Notes under the pieces: model-generated
Told to the model about the DNA's origin: nothing
What the model saw: the letters and a program-made list of their open reading frames with translations, nothing else
The model's database searches: none
Source of the DNA: Larix sibirica
Lineage: Eukaryota > Streptophyta > Pinopsida > Pinales > Pinaceae
NCBI GenBank assembly: GCA_004151065.3
Contig: NWUY0300036766.1
Span: 15,320 to 37,883, forward strand
DNA length: 22,564 nucleotides
Direction: 5' to 3'
Position numbers and translations under genes: made by a program
Part shown: piece after piece, positions 19,861 through 22,564 of the stretch
Position numbering within the stretch: position 1 is the stretch's first letter
Layout of the letters: every line of letters begins with the position of its first letter

Positions 19861-22564
19861 CTCCTTTTGGATCAATGTACATGTATAAACAAATTGTTTG
19901 TAGTTGGAGCCAAGTACAAATCCTAAATAAGTATAACATATTAGATCCATAACTCATTATAGCTTATGGAAATTGGCCCTAATTGACTTTCCAAATAATT
20001 TATAGACGATGATCAAGTTGGATTAGGGAAAAATGGACAGTGGCCATATTGACTTGTCAAATAATTTATATATGATATATGATGAATGACTAGTAATCAA
20101 AGAAATGAATATGCCACAAAACCATTTGTCCCTACCAAATATATAATCTCAAAAAGTAATTTCGTTTTAGGTTGAAATAAAAATTGAGAAATCATAAAAA
20201 CATAAAAAAAAACTAAAATTAAAGAATTTGTCACATCAATAAGTATTGTCCTCATAAAATATTAATATAAGAACAAATAGAATACATCACATTAAAATCA
20301 AAACATCACATGGAAAGCAACAACTTTTATTTTTTATTAAACAAAGATAACCACATGAAAGTTACCGCATATGAAAGGTATCACATGATACTTTCGCAAG
20401 TTCCATATTAAATATTTTTAATTTTCTTTCCTATGTTTTAAAAAAAAGTTACATTCTTAGGAATTTATGTACTATGCCAAAAAAAAAATGAAATTTAAAC
20501 TTTATTTTCAAAATATTCAATTTAATATATGAAAACATTGAAAAACCTTATAAAATTATAGCATTACACTAAACTAATGCAAAGTCAAAACATTTTGACT
20601 ACGAAATAAAATGTATACTCCCTACTTTAATAGGGAATACCAACTTAAAAACATGTATTTATAAGGTTCAAATATTGAGATATAATATTACTCGATGAAA
20701 CACAAACATAAGATAAATACATTAAATGTTAGATAATAGCAAAACTACATCTAGTTCCCAATGTATAAAGCACCCAACATGTGAAGGGCCATATAAGGCA
20801 TAATATTGAAGACATTAACAATCTTTATGAGAACTAGTAAATCATAAAATCATAGATAATATAGGGCATGAAACTAAGGCATTCACAATTTTTTTAATGA
20901 TGTGTTCATCATAATATTATAAATAACAAATAGAAGATTGCCCAAATTATTGGTAGGTAGCTTTTCACATTCTTGTTTTGTTTGGTTTAACATGTAAATA
21001 ACAAATAGCAAATTGTCCAAATTATTAGTATGTAACCTTTCACATTCTTGTTTGTTTTGTAGGTTTGACCATCATTTATTTTTTATTTTTTTGAAAAATT
21101 GCTAGTATAATTATAAGAACTTGGTGTTTAAGCATTGCATTGGTAACATGTGCAATCAATTATTAACAATTTATCTATACAAGTTTAAGATCTTTCCCTT
21201 TCGTCTGAGGGTGAGTGGATTTTAATGTTTTTCATTATATTAAGTAATTTGAGAAGTGAAAGTATACATTTACAGCCAATGTTTCAACTTAAAAGTGAGT
21301 GTGCAACCCCTAACAAGTATACATAATTGGGCTTTTACAATGTGTTCATGGAAGAACTAAACCAATAATAAATATTCGCAATGCTCCTTCACAACTCAAA
21401 CAATACAATGACATTATTGGTATTAGATCCAAATGATGCAAATTGTCTTTAACATTATTATGTGTTACTTAGTATCTTTCATTATGTGACTTTGTCTAAG
21501 GAACATTAACTTCTTAGGCATCATTTGTTTGTTGCTTCTCACCCATGCAAATCACTAATAAAATTGGAAAAAAATGTCATTCAAAGATCACATTTGAAGG
21601 ATAATGTAACCTGTTATAACGACGATCTTACTTAAACTCAAAAGCATAAATTTTAAAAAAAATCTTACCTCCTAAAAAAACCCATATATTATAATAATAA
21701 AAAATATAACCAACATTTCTAACTAAAAAAATAAACAAATACTAAATCACAACCTAACTTCTTCCACATAGTTCAATCCTTGCATTCATTATTTAACAAG
21801 AGTAAGTGCAATTCTTCTAACATACACACTTTACACTTTGATGCTTTGAACACTCCCTTGTAGCTAAACCAATATGATGACAATGCTATGGAGTTGAACA
21901 TCAACTCTATTTTAGTCATGCAAAAGGTATAAAAAAATGGAAAGCTCTCCCCTTCTAATACAAACAACTTTAATATATATTTTTAACTAAAATTTTATAT
22001 CATTTATAAAAAAAATTACAAACATTTTTTTCTTTCTTTATATAATTAAAAACAACAATGTACAACTCATCTATTTATAATTATGTATCTTGGATTTGTG
22101 TTAGATGCCACATTCCTACTTTACTAATTTTATGTTTATATTAGATTTTTGTTAAAGGCCACATCGTCGTTCAAAAACTACGAATTCAAGATGTCACTCC
22201 ATTTTGTTTTTCTTGATTTTGATCTCAACATAGACATGATTATGATTGATGATTATTAGTCTAAATAAAGACATGATTGATGGTTATTGAAGTTTCTATT
22301 ATCATTAATTGTTTTGTTTTATTTAATACAATCATTTGAATCGATCCTTTTCATAATGTTTTATTTATTTATTTTTTTCAAAATAGTTATTTTTTAATAA
22401 CTAAATTAATGTTTTAGTTATATTTAAAAAATATTTATATTTTTAAAGGATAGTTTAAATATTCTATATTTTCGACTTTTTCTTAGCATATTTTTTTTTA
22501 TTATTTAAAAATTCTTAGAATCATTATATTAGTTATGGAAATTGCATAATTTAAGTGTTATGGG
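19861..22564. other. AT-rich intergenic DNA without recognisable genes
   Basis: Long A and T runs on both strands. The short open frames, including 21967-21773 minus, resemble no family. The only structure noted is the two-copy repeat at 20921-21060. Confidence 0.55.
20921..21060. repeat. Two-copy direct repeat, ~75-bp period
   Basis: AAATAACAAATAG, a CCAAATTATT-GTA-GTA core and TTTCACATTCTTGTTT occur at about 20921-20980 and again at 20996-21060 with scattered substitutions. It is an old local duplication. Confidence 0.75.

Noticed and set aside
19736-19957. Overlapping open frames on both strands.
   Set aside because: They cover the tRNA-like sequence; the peptides match no family.

Overview
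The window reads as nuclear DNA of a land plant with a large, AT-rich, transposon-littered genome. The support is a UPF0496 gene and a neprosin-like fragment (both plant-typical), plus decayed hAT, LTR-retrotransposon, LINE and possible tRNA-derived SINE sequences with very little intact coding. A gymnosperm is my best guess from this texture, but that is inference. I see no bacterial-style operon, CRISPR array, intact RNA gene or recognisable novel system.

Layout. (1) 1-1800: a UPF0496 (At14a-like/DUF677) gene on the minus strand, running off the left edge. Its coding sequence is split across an assembly join: body at 1-922, 5' end at 1477-1580, TATA-like box at 1793-1800. (2) 1800-3650: AT-rich intergenic DNA with a perfect hairpin and a ~362-bp diverged tandem repeat. 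(3) 3956-4510: a broken neprosin-type (DUF4409) N-terminal fragment on the plus strand. (4) 4848-5482: short direct repeats. (5) 5417-15781: a ~5.18-kb unit present twice, each copy carrying a decayed hAT (DUF659-type) transposase on plus and a decayed retrotransposon gag on minus. (6) 15876-18102: a ~1.1-kb unit present twice, with no recognised gene. (7) 18162-18584: a 211-bp unit present twice. (8) about 18860-19440: a LINE reverse-transcriptase remnant on minus. (9) about 19783-19860: a tRNA-like, SINE-like sequence. (10) 19960-22564: AT-rich DNA without recognisable genes.

The main structural observation is that all five single 'n' characters (1476, 2892, 10596, 16951, 18373) lie at the boundary of direct repeats. 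At four of them, the sequence ending at the n and the sequence starting after it overlap end to end (175 bp, ~5.18 kb, ~1.1 kb, 211 bp). That is the signature of contigs joined without merging their overlaps. The large tandem duplications are therefore probably assembly artefacts or two haplotypes placed in series. Collapsed, the window would be about 15.9 kb. At 1476 only 48 bp are shared, and the two sides carry alternative upstream sequence for the UPF0496 gene.

There is no evidence that the genes act together. The UPF0496 gene is the only locus here that looks functional; the rest is pseudogene or mobile-element debris.
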